The notes: generated by a model not told the origin, from the letters alone. A stretch of 64,000 nucleotides of DNA from Sambucus nigra (GCA_949130495.1 OX422219.1:262183111-262247110), one strand, 5' to 3'; shown: positions 10,100 through 23,140, counted from the stretch's first letter. Numbers and translations are program-made.

Positions 10100-10800
10100 G
10101 TGTGCTTCATTGACTATAAATGGTCCCTCCTAATTGGCTACAAACTTAGGCAATGAGAGTCCTCTGATATGCCTAATAGCCTATTTAGGTACTAAATCTC
10201 CTTCCGCAAACCTTCCACAAAATGGTCCCTCCTTGTTAATTGATGGAGCTCCATTATCAGACAAAATAACCTTGGTAATGCCAAAATGACAAATTATGTA
10301 CTATCTAATGAACTGTGCCACCATGCTCACTATTGCTCTGTTCAAAGTTATTGCCTCTAACTATTTTATGAAACACTTTGTGGCCATAAGTATCTAAACT
10401 TTTCCCATTGAGGAAGGGTTAATTAACTTATTCGGTCAAACGCCCAAGTGTTGAATAGACATGGAGTTTCCAAAGAATGAAGGTCTATCGAAGGAGCATG
10501 GGTCATATTTCCATGCAATTGGCACGCCTTACACTTTCGATAAAACTCAGTTTAATCTTTCTCCATAGTTGGCCAATAGTAACCTAGAGTCATAAGTTGA
10601 TCATATAATTTGTCTCCCCCAATTTGAGTTTTAGCATGGGCTTTCTTAAGGACTTCCTTTGTTGCCTCATTTATGATGCACCGCAAGGGTCTATTGAAGT
10701 ATCCTATGCGATAAAGTTGTTCCTCTTGAATATAAAATTGTGGGGATATCCTTCTAATACCCATGTCCTTAATATTCTCTACAGGGATAACTCCATCTTT
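10100..10800 (-). pseudogene. Tat-type integrase fragment
   Basis: The open piece 10764-10552 contains the zinc-binding region as it reads in Tat elements (KKAHAKTQIGG...GYYWPTMEKD). Further downstream, near 10285-10246 on the - strand, a catalytic-core motif reads VILSDNGAPS, matching the second aspartate of the DDE triad. Stops and frameshifts lie between these pieces. Integrase would insert the cDNA; this copy cannot make a whole enzyme. Confidence 0.75.
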
Positions 10801-11929
10801 GATAAAATCAATATAAGCTAGTCACCAATTTGTTTGAGTGTCCTCAAAGTTGCATTCAGTTGCCTGAAAGAAAAGCTGACATACAACACATTCTCTTTAT
10901 ATCACTGCTATGTCCTGCCTCATTGTTGGCAAAAAATACCCCTCTTTTTAAAAAAAATTGGTATATAGGGATCTTAATAGTCTCAAAATGCTCCTTGTGG
11001 GCCTTCTTCAACCTTTTCTCCGCTTCATCTGGGCTATTCACCTCATCAACCATCCTCTAATAATTTTGAAGCATAAATTCTATTGGTTGACAAAATACTG
11101 TGCCAACTCTATAGGATTCATATTTCCTTCTCTGGAGTCCAACTGCCTTCGCACTCTACCTCTCCAGTCAGAGTGATCTTTAGTTAAAAAAATCTCCAAC
11201 ATAATTGATGAATTTGTTCATTATTGGATCATCACAGTTGTTGACTCACCATTTATGGCCAGTTTTTGTGCAATATTTCATAGGCACCACCGTGTCTATT
11301 CATCATTTTAGTATGGCTTCCTAGTTTAACTTTATGGGGCCGAACGATCAGCCTTTTGATGATTGTTCCATAAGGTGACAAGTTGAGATGCTTTAAATTC
11401 TTACTCTCCATTCACTTGCTTAACCATTAGGTTTGAATCTCCTTTGATGTAGAGCGAATGGATGCCTCTTCAGAGAACCTATAGAAATCCCAACACTAAA
11501 TCCTCATATTTTGCATTATTATTGGAGCAAGAGAAACCCAATTTAAAAGACAAACAAATTTCCTCTTTTCCTCTTAAAAGGAAGACTCGTGCTCCCTTTT
11601 TCCTTGAGTCGATGAGATGTCCAATTCCATGGTCCACTCTTCAAGGTTGGCCTCCAAGAAATTTGCTTGTAAATTAACACCTCGGAAGTCTTCATGTGGT
11701 GGATCAAATATCTTGAAGGGGAAAAGTGAGAATAAATCTTCGTAAGCTTGAATCTTGATCGTACAAGGAACCACCCACTTTAAGTCATACTCTAAAAGGA
11801 TAAGAAACCACCTTCACACCCTTCTAAAACTATTAATTCCAATAAAAACTTAATGGGATCACGTCTTGTCACAATGTGAATAGTGAAAGATCACATATAA
11901 TGTCTAAGTTTTTTAGCAATAAACACCAA

Positions 11930-13090
11930 GACCAAACAATGCCTTTCAACACTAGTGTACCTTGCCTCTGGACCATGGATGATTCTACTCAAATCGTAGA
12001 TAGGTCATTCTTGTTCGTCGATCTCCTGTGCTATCAAAGCACCAATAGATCTCAAGGTGAAAGTAAGGTAAAGCTACAACGGTACTCCAGACCTTTGAGG
12101 ATTCATAGTCCATGGGGAAGTGAGTAACTTCTTAAGCATCCCAAAATATTCTTGATGATTTTCCTCCCATTTAAACTTCACAGTCTTGTAAAACAGATAT
12201 ATTAAATGATGAGTACTCTGCTAATCATGGAACAAATATTTTTATGTAGGAACCCTTATCGAGGAAGCTATTTCGCTGTTCTTTAACAAGGCATGTCAAG
12301 GATGGACTTTTGTTTGTCTTGGTCCATCTGGACTCCTTAGAAATCCACCACAAAGCCCAATAATTTCCCACCTGTTACACCAAAGGTTCATTTGATTGGG
12401 TTATCTTCAATTTATATTTCCTACACCTATTGAAAACGTTTCTTAGGTCAATCAAGTGAGATTCCTCCTTTCTTCACTTGATAACCAGATCATCCACATA
12501 GAACTCCAAAATATCATAAAAGAATTCATAAAAGAGTGACATCATTGTTCTTTGATAGGTTTCCTCAATGTTCTTTAACCCAAAAGTCGTGAAATTGTAC
12601 ATAAATTACCCTGTGGAGTCTTGAATGTGGCCTTATCTGCGTCATTTGGATTCATCTTGATCTCGTTATATCCTAAACATATCATGGCACATCGTTCATT
12701 CTATAATACTACCAATAGCTAGCAAAGGGAACTCGTCCTTTGGGTAAACTCTTTTGAGATCTCTAAAATTAACACAAAATGTGTGTTTGATTTTATTTTT
12801 CTTCCCCACTATCATTATGCTAGAGAGACGAATTAAATGTTGAATTGGCCTAATGAATCCATCTATTAATAACCATTTCCCTCCTATTTGATCTTGAGAT
12901 GTAGCTCGGTCTTATACGTTCTAATTGTTTGCGTCACTAGTATGGTTGAAGGCATAATGTTAAATTTGTGGCAGCTCACCTCTTGATCTAACCCTGCCAT
13001 TTCTATGTATTTCCAAGAAAAAGCATCTTTGTATTCCTGAATAAGCTCAACCAATTCAGATTTCTTCTCAGCGTCCAGGTCCATCAAAAT
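11930..13090 (-). pseudogene. Tat-type reverse transcriptase and RNase H remains
   Basis: The piece 13087-12884 matches the leader of gypsy RT (FSWKYIEMAGLDQEV, followed by the expected H...P block). The catalytic YVDD is at 12500-12489 on the - strand, preceded by an ETYQRTMMSLF block. The RNase H start is visible near 12010-11930 (ALIAQEID..., IYDLSRII, EARYT). Several stops interrupt these. The catalytic YVDD is unchanged even though the frame is broken. Confidence 0.75.
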
Positions 13091-13945
13091 AAAGATTGGC
13101 CTTTGATCTTATCCAACCTCAATTAAGTCAATCTACTCCAGTTCTTGTACCTGTGACTTTGGGTTATTAGTCATACATTACGATCCATCATCAACCTCTT
13201 CAAAAATCATGAATGATGGAATTATCAATGATAAAATATTGCCATTGATTACCCACCAAGAAACACTCATATTCTCAGTCAGCTTTCCCTCTAACTTCTT
13301 CATATTTTCACACCTATCATTAAAGGAGATACACCGCCCTTTTATCTTCCAGTTGTACTTTCTTGCATTGGAATTTGGGCGATGCAATAAACTTCCTCTT
13401 TAGGTCACTTTAGACTTTCTCTAATCTTATCCTAAAAATAGGATGAGCACACTGTGTCGCATAACCTCATGCTCTATCGGATCAATCCTTGGCCTCATTC
13501 TATCTCTTAACTATTTGGAGATAATTTGAGGCTTAGGAATGACATCGTTTGCTACCTAAACTCTTTGATCGACATTTTCCCCTACTTCAACGTGGTTATT
13601 TTCTGCCCCCAACCTGTCTTTAATCGAGTGAACTCTGACTCCCTCCATACGTTGTGTTAAAATGCGTGCATCATTTGGTAGCTCAATGTAAAATGCAATA
13701 TCTACCATGTGTGCCTCCTCTTGTGCAAACGACTTCTTGGTTTCTCAGATTATTATCTTCGTTCCTTTCATATTAGCTTCAGTGCATTAGTAATATTTCA
13801 AAGGAGAAAAGCCATTGTTGTACATCCCCACCCTTCCTACCAAAAGATGGTATGAAGTGGAACTCTTTATCACATGGAGCTTAATGTGTGATGTGAAATT
13901 CCCCATCACAATCCCAAATTTCACGTACCGAATGGATTTTAAATT

Positions 13946-14191
13946 CTAGACATCATAACCAGAAATTACGAGAGGCATTGGTATTAACCTTGCCTTTGAG
14001 ATATTAGCTGCATAAAAAGAGCTAATAGGCTTGATATTAATAGAGGCACCTCCATACATCAAAGCTCTTGCAAAGCTTACCCTATTTACACTTGATGTGA
14101 CATACAATGGCCTATTGTGGGGGAAACTCACCTTTCTGTCAGCATTAGAGAAAGTTATTTCTGACATAAGCGTCCTTACCAGTTTAGCCAT
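13946..14191 (-). pseudogene. Retropepsin fragment of the Tat element
   Basis: An open piece of 81 codons resembling the aspartic protease of Tat elements. The flap-side pattern RALMYGGASINIKP corresponds to the usual RxLVDxGSSxNxxP, so the catalytic aspartate of the D-T/S-G triad is replaced (YGG). The enzyme would not cleave Gag-Pol. Confidence 0.65.
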
Positions 14192-14939
14192 TGGCCCCCT
14201 TCATCTCAGCGAAGGAACTATATTTTTATTTGTGATATCCAATATTGCCTCGGTGATCTCCAATTTACTTTCCCGAGGAAGCCCCACTTGATCAAAGAAC
14301 CATGTCCATTTTGGGACCGCAACACAACTTGATACTCCAAACTGGGTTATACTACATAACCTTCCATGTTGTACATTTCCTTTAGGATTTTAGGACTCAA
14401 TTTGTCATAAGCAATAACTACATTTTTCATTCTCACTGTTCAATCTTCTAATGCTGCTTCAAATTCCTCTCTTTCTCATCTTAGCTCATTCACGCGATCC
14501 TCAACCTCCTCGTCATAAGCTATAACCTTATTTACCCCATTCGATAGAAATGGGGTGTTATTCTACTTTAGGTTTTTTCAACATTATAGCTAACAAATGC
14601 TTGTTAATAATTGTCCTCAACGTAAAGCATGAGTTGGTTGGGTGGAAAACACGCTAATGTATATGATAATATTTGGGATCACCTTGAATATCTGCTTCTG
14701 GTTCATTTCAGGGAGCAGTTTTTGATGCATAAGCTGCCCCTCCATGAAGCATGGCATTATAACAGGTAATGTCCTCCTCAATGGTGTAAGGCAAGGGTCA
14801 AGACTCTTCTCTATCCCTTATAAACTTCCTGTTAGTGGACTTTATTTACCCCTCCCAGCTTTAATGCCTCCATCTACATAACCCACTTATGGAACCTAGC
14901 CTCTTATAACCCCAGTTTGTGGTCTAAACATCAGATTAG

Positions 14940-15985
14940 TCATGATTTCAATTCCCCCGCTTTTTTTGCCCCCGACTTCATGAATTCCACAAATATGCCC
15001 TCACGAATTTTGTTTATTAGATGGAAAATATATTCAGGGAGAAAACCTTCTGCACAAAGCTGAAGAAACTTGGATTCCTTGGCCTCCTCTCTCATGTTGA
15101 GAGACATTTCCCTAAACCTTCGTATATATACCACCACCTCCTCACTCTGACGTTGCTTTTCCCCTCCAAGTTTGGTTATAGTGAACTCGTCCTCAACCAG
15201 AAAGAACTTTTGAACAAACAATAAGTGCATGTCCTCCTAGGTATCCACACTCCTTATTACTAAGTGTGAGTGTGACATGTTTTCATTGTTCATTAGGATT
15301 TAGAAAACTCCCTCAAACGTAACTTTTTCTTGTTATAATGAGCACCTAAATTCACCATGAATTTCTTAATGTGATCATTTTAATTCCCACTTTCTCAGTG
15401 TACTTATCAAATATTGGGGGAATGTAATCCTTAGGATATGGTTCTTCGTTAAAATCCTAAGGGTATTGAATCCAAAAGTCATCATATATTAGATAGTCTC
15501 ACTGGCAGTTTGTGAAGTATCTTCCATCATCTTCAATATTTTCTTCTTTATTTCTTTGACAATCAAAAAAGGTGAGGCCATTACCTCTGTTACCATAGCA
15601 TTTGGTCAATTGGCCATAGGAATAACATTGGTAGCCAAAAGTCCACCCATGATAAGTGTAACAGGGGAAGCAACTATATGCGTCACCAGTGTAGCCATAG
15701 GTTCTCCCATGAGTTAGGGTTAATGGCTACCCCAAAATCCATCACAGTTGTTTCCGTTTGTAGGAACTCCATGAACTTTCCATTAGAGGATCCATCTGAG
15801 AGGGACCTATCACTGTGCTCGTGGAAGCATGAATCACCATAACATCTTTTGGAATAGTTGAAACTAGGGGAACCTCCACTCGAGGCACCCGGTCTCTAGG
15901 AACCTCGCATTACCTCACTTCTTGTTCCTCCCTCCATTGAATTTGGTCAAAGTTAATTGCACGAGTAGCATTATCCTGAGCCATT
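14940..15985 (-). pseudogene. Gag remains of the Tat element
   Basis: The 96-codon piece 15230-14940 carries the retrotransposon gag core (EEVVVYIRRFREMSLNMRE, LQLCAEGFLPEYIFHL). A probable start, MAQDNATRAINFDQIQWREEQ, is read at about 15985 on the - strand. Stops separate the two. Gag forms the particle that packages the RNA. Confidence 0.65.
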
Positions 15986-16871
15986 TTCTAAAAGAACACA
16001 TCCCCAGAAGAGTCTGCAAATGTCAGAGATAAGTTCTCTTAATGCTGGGGTGCTTGAATACAAACTGAGGCGAAACCTATATTAAATGGTGATAAATTAC
16101 CAAAATAGGATGGTAATAATAATGAGGAGATAAATACAGAGGAAATGGAGCCAAGTCCTTGATATGAACTAAAAAACACTCGTTTATAACTCAATGATAA
16201 GAAATAAATGTTGTTTATTTTTAACCCATAAATAAACCTTTGAAATAACTATCTAGAGGGAGATAAAAGCAAGAAATCTTTGATATAACTTAGGCAGGTA
16301 GATCAAACACCAAGATATGGGGAAATTAGTGTCAAGACTCAATAAATGCTTAGGTTTTTATTGGAAAATAATGAACAAAGGTATATTAATGGTGAAGCAT
16401 AAATGCTTTGGTTCTTTACAGTAACTTTCTCTCCCTATGATGATCTCTCTCTCAGGGAGTGGTTAAAGTATCTATATAGTCATCCAAACCCAACTCAAAT
16501 AATCTCAAGTTCATTAAATTCAAGGAACACCTATCATGCCTTTAGGTCACTGGCATTTAATGTAAAGATGTGACATGGTGCCCCTACGTCATTGGCATTA
16601 AATGCCACGGAAAGGCTTTTGTGACCAACTATGAGTCAAGTGGTTCTTCAGTAGTGGTAATCTACTAAACTATCTGACAAAGCCAAAAACACCACGGTTT
16701 ACTCAAGTTTGGATTGGACATAGGATAGGTCACGCATGACATTACTTATGAAATTTGTTACTTTTGGAGAAAAGACTATTTGGCACTAAACCCAATGGGT
16801 TATATGACTCATGGTTCGCACGGATGATGCTCTACTAGTGTTTTACCTGGTTCGTCTAGAAAGGTTAAGTC
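15986..16871 (-). other. Leader and probable 5' LTR part of the Tat element
   Basis: No coding potential. Upstream of gag on the - strand there is a TATA-like CTATATAG at 16472-16479, followed by a CT/GA-rich stretch, which would suit an LTR promoter and transcript start. The stretch ends abruptly at 16871, where chromovirus C begins. I could not define the PBS or the inner LTR edge. Confidence 0.4.
16472..16479 (-). promoter_or_regulatory. Possible TATA box of the Tat element LTR
   Basis: CTATATAG, about 490 bases upstream of the probable gag start, followed on the - strand by a purine-rich GAGAGAGA stretch. The assignment rests on position only. Confidence 0.3.
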
Positions 16872-18359
16872 TCTAGCACCCCGCTTAATTAAATCTCGGT
16901 TGATCAGTCCTATACCCAATTAAAACATAATTTACAGTTGGTTTATTCTTAGCATCACTATCGAAAAACATTTTTTGTTTATTAAATAACCTAATATCCA
17001 ACTAAGCATATGTTAAAATTATTCAAATTTTAATATAAATAAAATTTCCACTTTTTAAAACATAAACCATTTAACACAATCCATTCACAGAATGAATAAT
17101 AACTCAGCAATATCAAAACCAAATTAAATGCAACTGGAATAAAACTCTCCAGTTTAACTATCTCAATACAATAATCCCATCACAAAGTAAATGTACCAAC
17201 AACCAACATTAGAACTTAATTTGTCTATGTTACAGAAGAAATAACTAGAATCCTCTTGGGCAACATGCCCTAAATGAAAGATCAACTACAGAGTATGAAT
17301 CAATGAATATGAAAGAATCTAAAGAAAGTTCAAGACTCCATAGCATCCATAGCTCGTCAAAAGTCTAATTCTTTTATGGTTGGAGTCCCTGCAGCTGGAC
17401 ACCTGATATAGGAGATACAAGAGAAAAGAGAATATGCAAGAAAATGGGTCCGAGTCCGATGTAAAAATAGTTTAGAAAATAACAAGTGAATAAATGATAT
17501 ATTCAATAATTATTATATACATGTTAGATTATCGGGATCTCTCTTGAGATTCTTACCTCTCATCTACGGTGCACACCTAACGTACCTTAAAATCTTAGTA
17601 GTTACTATTCTCATGTTAACTAGTTCATATCATGTGCCAACTAAACATAGCCAATATCTTTCCCACTTTTTCTCTCGCAATACAAGTAATACATATATAT
17701 CCAACTTCTCTATAACATGCAATAGCCCTTTTTCCAATTTAATATAATTAAGTATTCACCTACTTAATTCTTTTCCATATTTCGTTATCTTTCGTGTTTA
17801 CTTAATTCACACAGTAGATGATATCAAGTATATATACACCTTCACTCTATTATATATATACTAAACTACACCCCTAGGCTCAGCTGCGGTGCATGAGTAC
17901 TCTGCTATCATGTCCAAGTACATCTCATCACTGTATAGGGGACTATAGGTTCGATAAAGATCCCTCGAACCATAAATATCAAACACAAGTAATGGAAGTG
18001 AACATAGTCCTAAGCCTTTGGGCTACGCACATACCTATGCACCCAAAAGATCGTTCAAAACCATTGTTCTCACTAATGGAAATCCAACCTAAGTCCTATG
18101 TCCTGAGGCAGCAAGTCAAAGACCCCCCTTACGGCTCATCATGATATGACTGCCCTCTATGCCTAAACCTCCCATCGATAGCAAGTAGGCTAGGTATGTC
18201 ATACACATAAATTAAACAGGCAATAGGTATACACATCAACCTATATAAAATTAGGTATTCGCATGACCTATATCATATTAAGAATTCATCATATCCCATG
18301 TACCCATCATATTACTCGAATACCACCTGTACTTGTCATTCATGATTATCATCGTATTT
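16872..18359 (-). repeat. 3' LTR of chromovirus C, outer part
   Basis: It begins with a decayed LTR edge (TCTAGCACCCCGC for the expected TGTGACACCCCGC) and reads like the ends of the B and D LTRs: the ATCAGTCC block, then GCATCACT(G/A)TCGAAAAAC. It also carries blocks shared with the D and solo LTRs (the GCACATACCTA stretch and the CAGCTGCGGTG stretch). It stops at 18359 at the left TSD of the Athila. The rest of the LTR is at 42733-44450, giving about 3.2 kb in all. Confidence 0.85.
18355..18359. repeat. TSD TATTT, left copy (Athila)
   Basis: TATTT directly before the TGG edge of the Athila 3' LTR; the partner is at 42728-42732. Confidence 0.85.
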
Positions 18360-19925
18360 TGGATGCGACCACAAATGTGTCTAGTGTGCGTGCTATGTAG
18401 GCTCAAGTGCAAGCATGTCGCTCAAGTAATATCCCGATAAGTTGGGTATCGATCCTCAGGGAAAAGTGATGAACGAATTTGTGACGACGTTGGAAAGATG
18501 AAGAAATCCTAGCTTTGACTCTAAAAGAAACGAAAAGATGATTTGGGAGATGAAAAAACTACGGTTAGATGGAAATTTTAGATTAACATCCAGTGAAGCT
18601 AAGAACTAACAAAATGCAACTACGCTAATTAAACGAAATGCTGATGATAACTGGATTAAAAGGTTAACTATGAGATGAGAATAAGAGGTTGGATTACAAT
18701 CCCCCACACCCTAGTAATTCACTTCAAAGGATACTATATTCGGAATTAAAATTTTAAATGAACCTAGTCTTTATTAATCCTAAGCATTCCATATATGAGG
18801 GATCATAGCCCGCACCATATGAAATCAAAGTCAAGAACAAAGCGGTGTTGCATGAACCGATGCACACGTCGAACTCTTAAGCATCCCGATTACCTAGGGA
18901 AAACGAGATCAAACGTCCTACGACGATTGTAATAGTTACGCAACACGATTCATCTAAGATTTTAATTCAAAAATTCGATTTCCCATTATGGTGAATTACA
19001 TCGGGTGGGGTTCATGTACCCCAACCCTTAAAAACTTAGCCGTACATGTTGAATCTAATGAAAAACATAAAGGCTAACGTGCATGAGTACATAATTATAA
19101 AGAGACTGGCCTAAACATGCAAATAATACTTTGAATATCAGGAAATCAGAAAAGGCATGCTTTGAAAAATTAATCTAAAGGAATAGAGATGAAGAATACA
19201 AACTTTTGAAAGCAAAACCTTGAATTAATGGCTTAGAAGTTGAACATTTGTTGAAGAAAGTGAAACCCTAGAGTTCTTGGGTGCAAGAACCCTCTAAAAC
19301 TATTAAAAATCTAGATCTCTAATGTCTACCTTCCAAAAAAACTAAATACATCACGTCTTATTTAGTCATTCATCCATGCACAACTCTATTTGTGAATTAA
19401 AAAAAAAATAGAATTTCGACCCGCCAAACCGGTTCAGATTTCCTATGCTTACTGGGGATAACCAATTCTCTTTTCCAGTACTACCAAGAACTTTTGAGCT
19501 GGAAATTTTTTCCAAGTCTTTTCTTCTCGTTTTGCTTCTTTTTCCATGGTTTCTTCCCACCTTCAAACCTTCATAACTTTTCACTCGTAGCTTGGATTTG
19601 GACATCATTTCTTCCTGTGCGCTCATGGGACCACGAACTTTGACTTCTTCATGGGAGTCCGTGTCCTGTTCTGAGTGAAAAATTACGAAATTGCCCCTCA
19701 ACTTTCCTTTTCTCACTTTTCATCTTTCTTTCTTGACTTTGAGTTTTTTCCTTTCTTCTCTTAAATGAATTTCTTGCAAAATGTATGAGAAATACCCAAA
19801 ACCCGATGCACTGCATAAAAAAGGTCAGTAGAACTAATATGAAAGAAATTAATGGATTTTACATTACACGAGGTGATAAAACTTCTAAATTAAAGGGATA
19901 AATACACAATATTTATGCCTAATCA
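18360..19925 (-). repeat. 3' LTR of the Athila element
   Basis: On the - strand it starts TGATTAGGCATAAATA and ends GGTCGCATCCA. It matches 41166-42727 throughout. A - strand frame at 19716-19366 lies inside it, and its partner in the other LTR is also open. Two GAACCGGTTC-like palindromes (about 19426-19437 and 19456-19470) are decayed here compared with the 5' LTR. A polypurine tract adjoins the inner edge. Confidence 0.92.
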
Positions 19926-19941
19926 ACCCCCTAGCATAGAA
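19926..19941 (-). other. Polypurine tract of the Athila element
   Basis: Reads TTCTATGCTAGGGGGT on the - strand, directly before the 3' LTR. The G-run next to the LTR edge is the expected primer site for plus-strand DNA synthesis. Confidence 0.7.
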
Positions 19942-21830
19942 CTCTGATCGTCCAGAGGCATGTAAAAGAATTTAAGCATGTTTGAATAACTAACCAACAC
20001 AGGACATGGATAGAATACCACTTTCGCGGGCAAACGATTGCATTTAGTACATGCAATAAGCCTTTAAACTCATAGGTTACCCTAATAGGACGAGTTGTGT
20101 TTCATGAGGGTTTGCAGTGAATATACTCACAAAATTCAATATTGACTCAAAGAAATTCAAAATCCACAAAAATTGTATAACTTAAAATTTTCAAAAAATA
20201 GTCACCATAAATTTGTATTTGTAAGTCTCAATTTTACGTGTACGTGTGAAGCCAAAATTTAAACCTTAGATTTCCACTGATTGGTCATTCCTTTACTTTT
20301 TGGAAATTCATTTTCATTCAAGTACTCACGGGATGCTCTCATAAATGAATCACTCAGAATGTGGCTATTTCTCTCGGTGTGCTTGATTTATAGAGTAAAT
20401 GTAGTAGGATGCAATTTCACGCACATGAATATAAAGGAAGAATTGTTTGAGGTGGAGGGATCTCGTCAACGGGTTACGATCATTGGGAAACTGTAAACGT
20501 TATCTCTAAAACACACATTTAATAGTATCTTACCTTAACTCTCCACGTGGTAACCAATTTGGCAATTCGGGCTCGGTTAGGACCTTTTCTGGTTATAAGG
20601 TGCAATGGGTAATATTGGGAATGGTTGGGAACTTCGAAATTGGAATATTTTCTCAGTGTGTCCGTTTTTGCTTTTTCTGGGATATTGCACATTTTCTTTT
20701 ATTTTTCTATTTTTTTCTTGCAATTTTTGTTGAGCATTCTTCTATTTTTTTTTCTTGCCCCTTTTTATGCACTTTTCGGATTTTATTTGATGAATATTCC
20801 ATTTTCACAATTTCAGGCTAATTGGGTGTTTCAGGTTTGTCAAACGAAGGGGAAAATTTTCATTTGTCTCAATTTGGGTGGCAAGAAGGGATTAATTTTT
20901 CACAACTTTTTCTGGCCAATATTTTTGGGTATCAAACGAAGGCTTACTTCATTGCCCAAATCCTTAATTGCAGGACCATATGCGTCTCGGGGAGAATTAA
21001 ATTTATAGATTTATTTAGCGCGTTTTTCAAAAAAAAAATTCCATTTCCCATAATCGATAAAAGTGAAGGAGTTGAGATCCCTATGACTTATTCTAACCGC
21101 TAAAATGAACTTTGAGTTAACAATTAACTCAGATTGATTTATAAACTCACAAAATATGATAGGCTTGAAGTCTCACTGGGTTTGTTAATCTCCACATTTA
21201 TTTGTTAAATCGTCAATTCACGCTCAATTTCCATCCTTTGTCACTTTTGGCTTTGTGTGTTTGATTTTTTTTTTAATTCGAGACTTTAATTAAAATGAAG
21301 GTGATATTTTTGAAAACTTTAAACGCCAATTTTTATTTATTTTGAAGAAAAATATTTTTGAATTTTTTAGATTTTTTTTTTGGCGTTTTTGGATTTTGTG
21401 ATTGATAAAAGCGCTGCGTACCCCCTAACTTAGGCATTTGCATCATCCCGAGGCAAAACAAAGGACAAAATAAAAATTAAAGTAGGGGGATGAAACAAGC
21501 AAGGAATCAACGTACAAAAATGCAAAATTGGGTAGAAATCACAAAATACACCATTGAAACAAACCAATTTCCATTTATAGATAATGCAACCATATAGAAC
21601 TATGGAAAAAGGAAAGAAGAAAACCATTACATAACCAACACAAAACAAGCAACCTAAGGGGTGGGTGGGTTGGATGGGCCGAGAGCATTGGGGCCATATG
21701 GATCATAAAAATAGGTGGGGAGAGAGACATTTGGGTCCACTTGTAACTGATATAATTCCTCTTGGAGATGGATCATCATAGAGGTATCGCGACGGTAGTC
21801 GTTCACGAACCCATCAAATCTCCCCTCGAG
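19942..21830. other. Athila 3' untranslated region
   Basis: About 1.9 kb of AT-rich sequence between the env-like ORF and the 3' LTR. Several short frames exist on both strands (for example 20281-21103 on the + strand), but they are T-rich, show no family resemblance and oppose the element's own direction. I see no RNA gene or inserted element. Confidence 0.55.
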
Positions 21831-22755
21831 TCAAGCCATCTGCCCATTGAGGTCGTCCCCTTCCGGATCATAGTTGGGATCCTCATCCTCGTTGTACTCT
21901 TCCTCCTCGTCCCCCATTTTAACATCTTTAACCACCAATGGTGGACCTACCACCTCCATTTGGCGTATGCTCCAAGTGACGGACTCCGATCCAATAGGCT
22001 TGGGAGGATAGGGTTGCGATGCCAGTGGCTGAATTTCGATGGTCTTTAGGAGTGATGTGATGATCCGGGCATATGGTAGAGCTATTTTTACCTTCTTGTC
22101 CATGGAGGCAACGATGATTCTGAGTAAAATATGCGCGGGAGATTGATGGTACTCGGGTTGCCAAGGAGGTGGTAGAGGAAATTTCCATGGCGGATGCGAA
22201 TGGCGGAATTGTTGGAGGTTTGGAGAATAGCCCCACAAGCCATAATAAATGCGAACCGGCTGGTCTCATCTAGGTTGCCGACCACGAAAGAATCATGATC
22301 CCAAATGTGGTTGGGTGCTATGCGTTCGATGTATTGGTGCTTCGGGATTGGGTTACCATAGGTGGGATAGCCAAAGTTGGGTGGAAATGGAACATTGTCA
22401 GCGCTCATGATTTGGGGGACCATGGAGAGAGAAAATGGGATGGGTACCCAGTCCGCATAAGCTTGATACGCATTTTCAGAAGTGGGGATGCGAGTTCCAT
22501 AAAAGCCCGTACCTCTTCCATCCACGCGCCCTCACCGGGATTGTCTAGGAATTGATGCCACAGTTGGCGGCGGAAGAGGGCGTTCAAGGCTTGGGGCAGT
22601 CCCTCCCAATTAATGGCGCGTTCAATGTGTACATTGCGAGAACATGAGAAAAATTCCTCCAGCCATCGGCTTTCTTGAAGTGAGAGGTAGCCAAGATCGC
22701 CGTCATGAAGGATTTCGGTGTAATCGTATTTGATGGGAAATTATTCGTTGGACAT
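21831..22755 (-). pseudogene. Athila downstream (env-like) ORF, broken
   Basis: The frame starts with an ATG at 22755 on the - strand and meets a TAA four codons later. It then reads RNVHIERAINWEGLPQ and EEVRAFM, shifts frame near 22500, continues WVPIPFSLS and FAFIMACGAI, shifts again near 22120, and ends in an acidic tail (GDEEEEYNEDEDPNYDPEG). The layout (position after integrase, EVRAFY-like block, closing acidic segment) fits the third ORF of Athila elements, often called env-like. No signal peptide or membrane segment is evident. A TATA box lies 96 bases upstream of the ATG, so it may have had its own promoter. Confidence 0.65.
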
Positions 22756-22819
22756 TGGAGTGGTTGAATGGGGAAGAAGGATTTTAGGAGAGTATAGAGG
22801 TGTGAGAGGAATGGGTATG

Positions 22820-22990
22820 GAGGTGTGAGGGGGGATGGGGGTAAAGGGTGGGTATTTATAGGTGGGATGGTGGGGGATTGGAGGGAAAAATTAGGAGGGA
22901 AAAAGGGTGAGGGGAGAGGATTTGGGGGGAAAGTGTGGGGGGAGTGTATGGGAAAAAGGGGGAGTATGGGGAAGAGTCATATGGGGACTG
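22820..22990 (+). other. G-run-rich stretch over the internal promoter
   Basis: The + strand carries many runs of three to six G separated by short spacers. It is the template strand for the env-like transcript. The composition differs sharply from the AT-rich surroundings. Such spacing is compatible with G-quadruplexes; this is inference. Confidence 0.6.
22851..22860 (-). promoter_or_regulatory. Internal TATA box upstream of the env-like ORF
   Basis: TATAAATACC on the - strand, followed by a C/T-rich leader and the ATG 96 bases later. Upstream lie a pyrimidine-rich stretch and a cluster of palindromes also found in the LTR. It is a candidate second promoter inside the element. Confidence 0.5.
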
Positions 22991-23013
22991 CTGATTTTTG
23001 CACCTGACTGACT

Positions 23014-23140
23014 GAACCGGTTTGTATCTGGGGCGAACTAGTTCGTATCTGGGGCAAACCGGTTCGATTAAATTAATTTTTTATTCGAATCTAGGGGTGA
23101 ACCGGTTCGGCCCTAATAGAAAGGATAGGGTGAACCAGTT
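23014..23140. promoter_or_regulatory. Internal cluster of GAACCGGTTCG-type palindromes
   Basis: Five copies: near 23014 (GAACCGGTTT), 23036 (GAACTAGTTCG), 23058 (AAACCGGTTCG), 23099 (GAACCGGTTCGG) and 23132 (GAACCAGTTCGG). The same motif occurs twice in the element's LTR, upstream of the LTR TATA box. Here it lies about 155-290 bases upstream of the internal TATA box. Confidence 0.65.

Larger units (their letters stand above)
10100..16871 (-). mobile_element. Tat-lineage Ty3/gypsy remnant
   Basis: On the - strand the order is gag (about 15985-14940), protease (14191-13946), RT with YVDD (13090-12100), RNase H (about 12010-11930) and integrase (10800-10100). This is the Ty3/gypsy order. The RT stretch reading ETYQRTMMSLF followed by YVDD, and the WPTMEKD integrase motif, fit the Tat/Ogre branch. 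All frames are full of stops. No second LTR copy was found by eye: the 5' LTR side is cut at 16871 by chromovirus C, and the 3' side is not identifiable before the LINE. Confidence 0.75.

Noticed and set aside
20281..21103. Several + strand frames (70-127 codons) in the Athila 3' region
   Set aside because: T-rich, opposite to the element, overlapping one another in different frames, without any recognisable domain.
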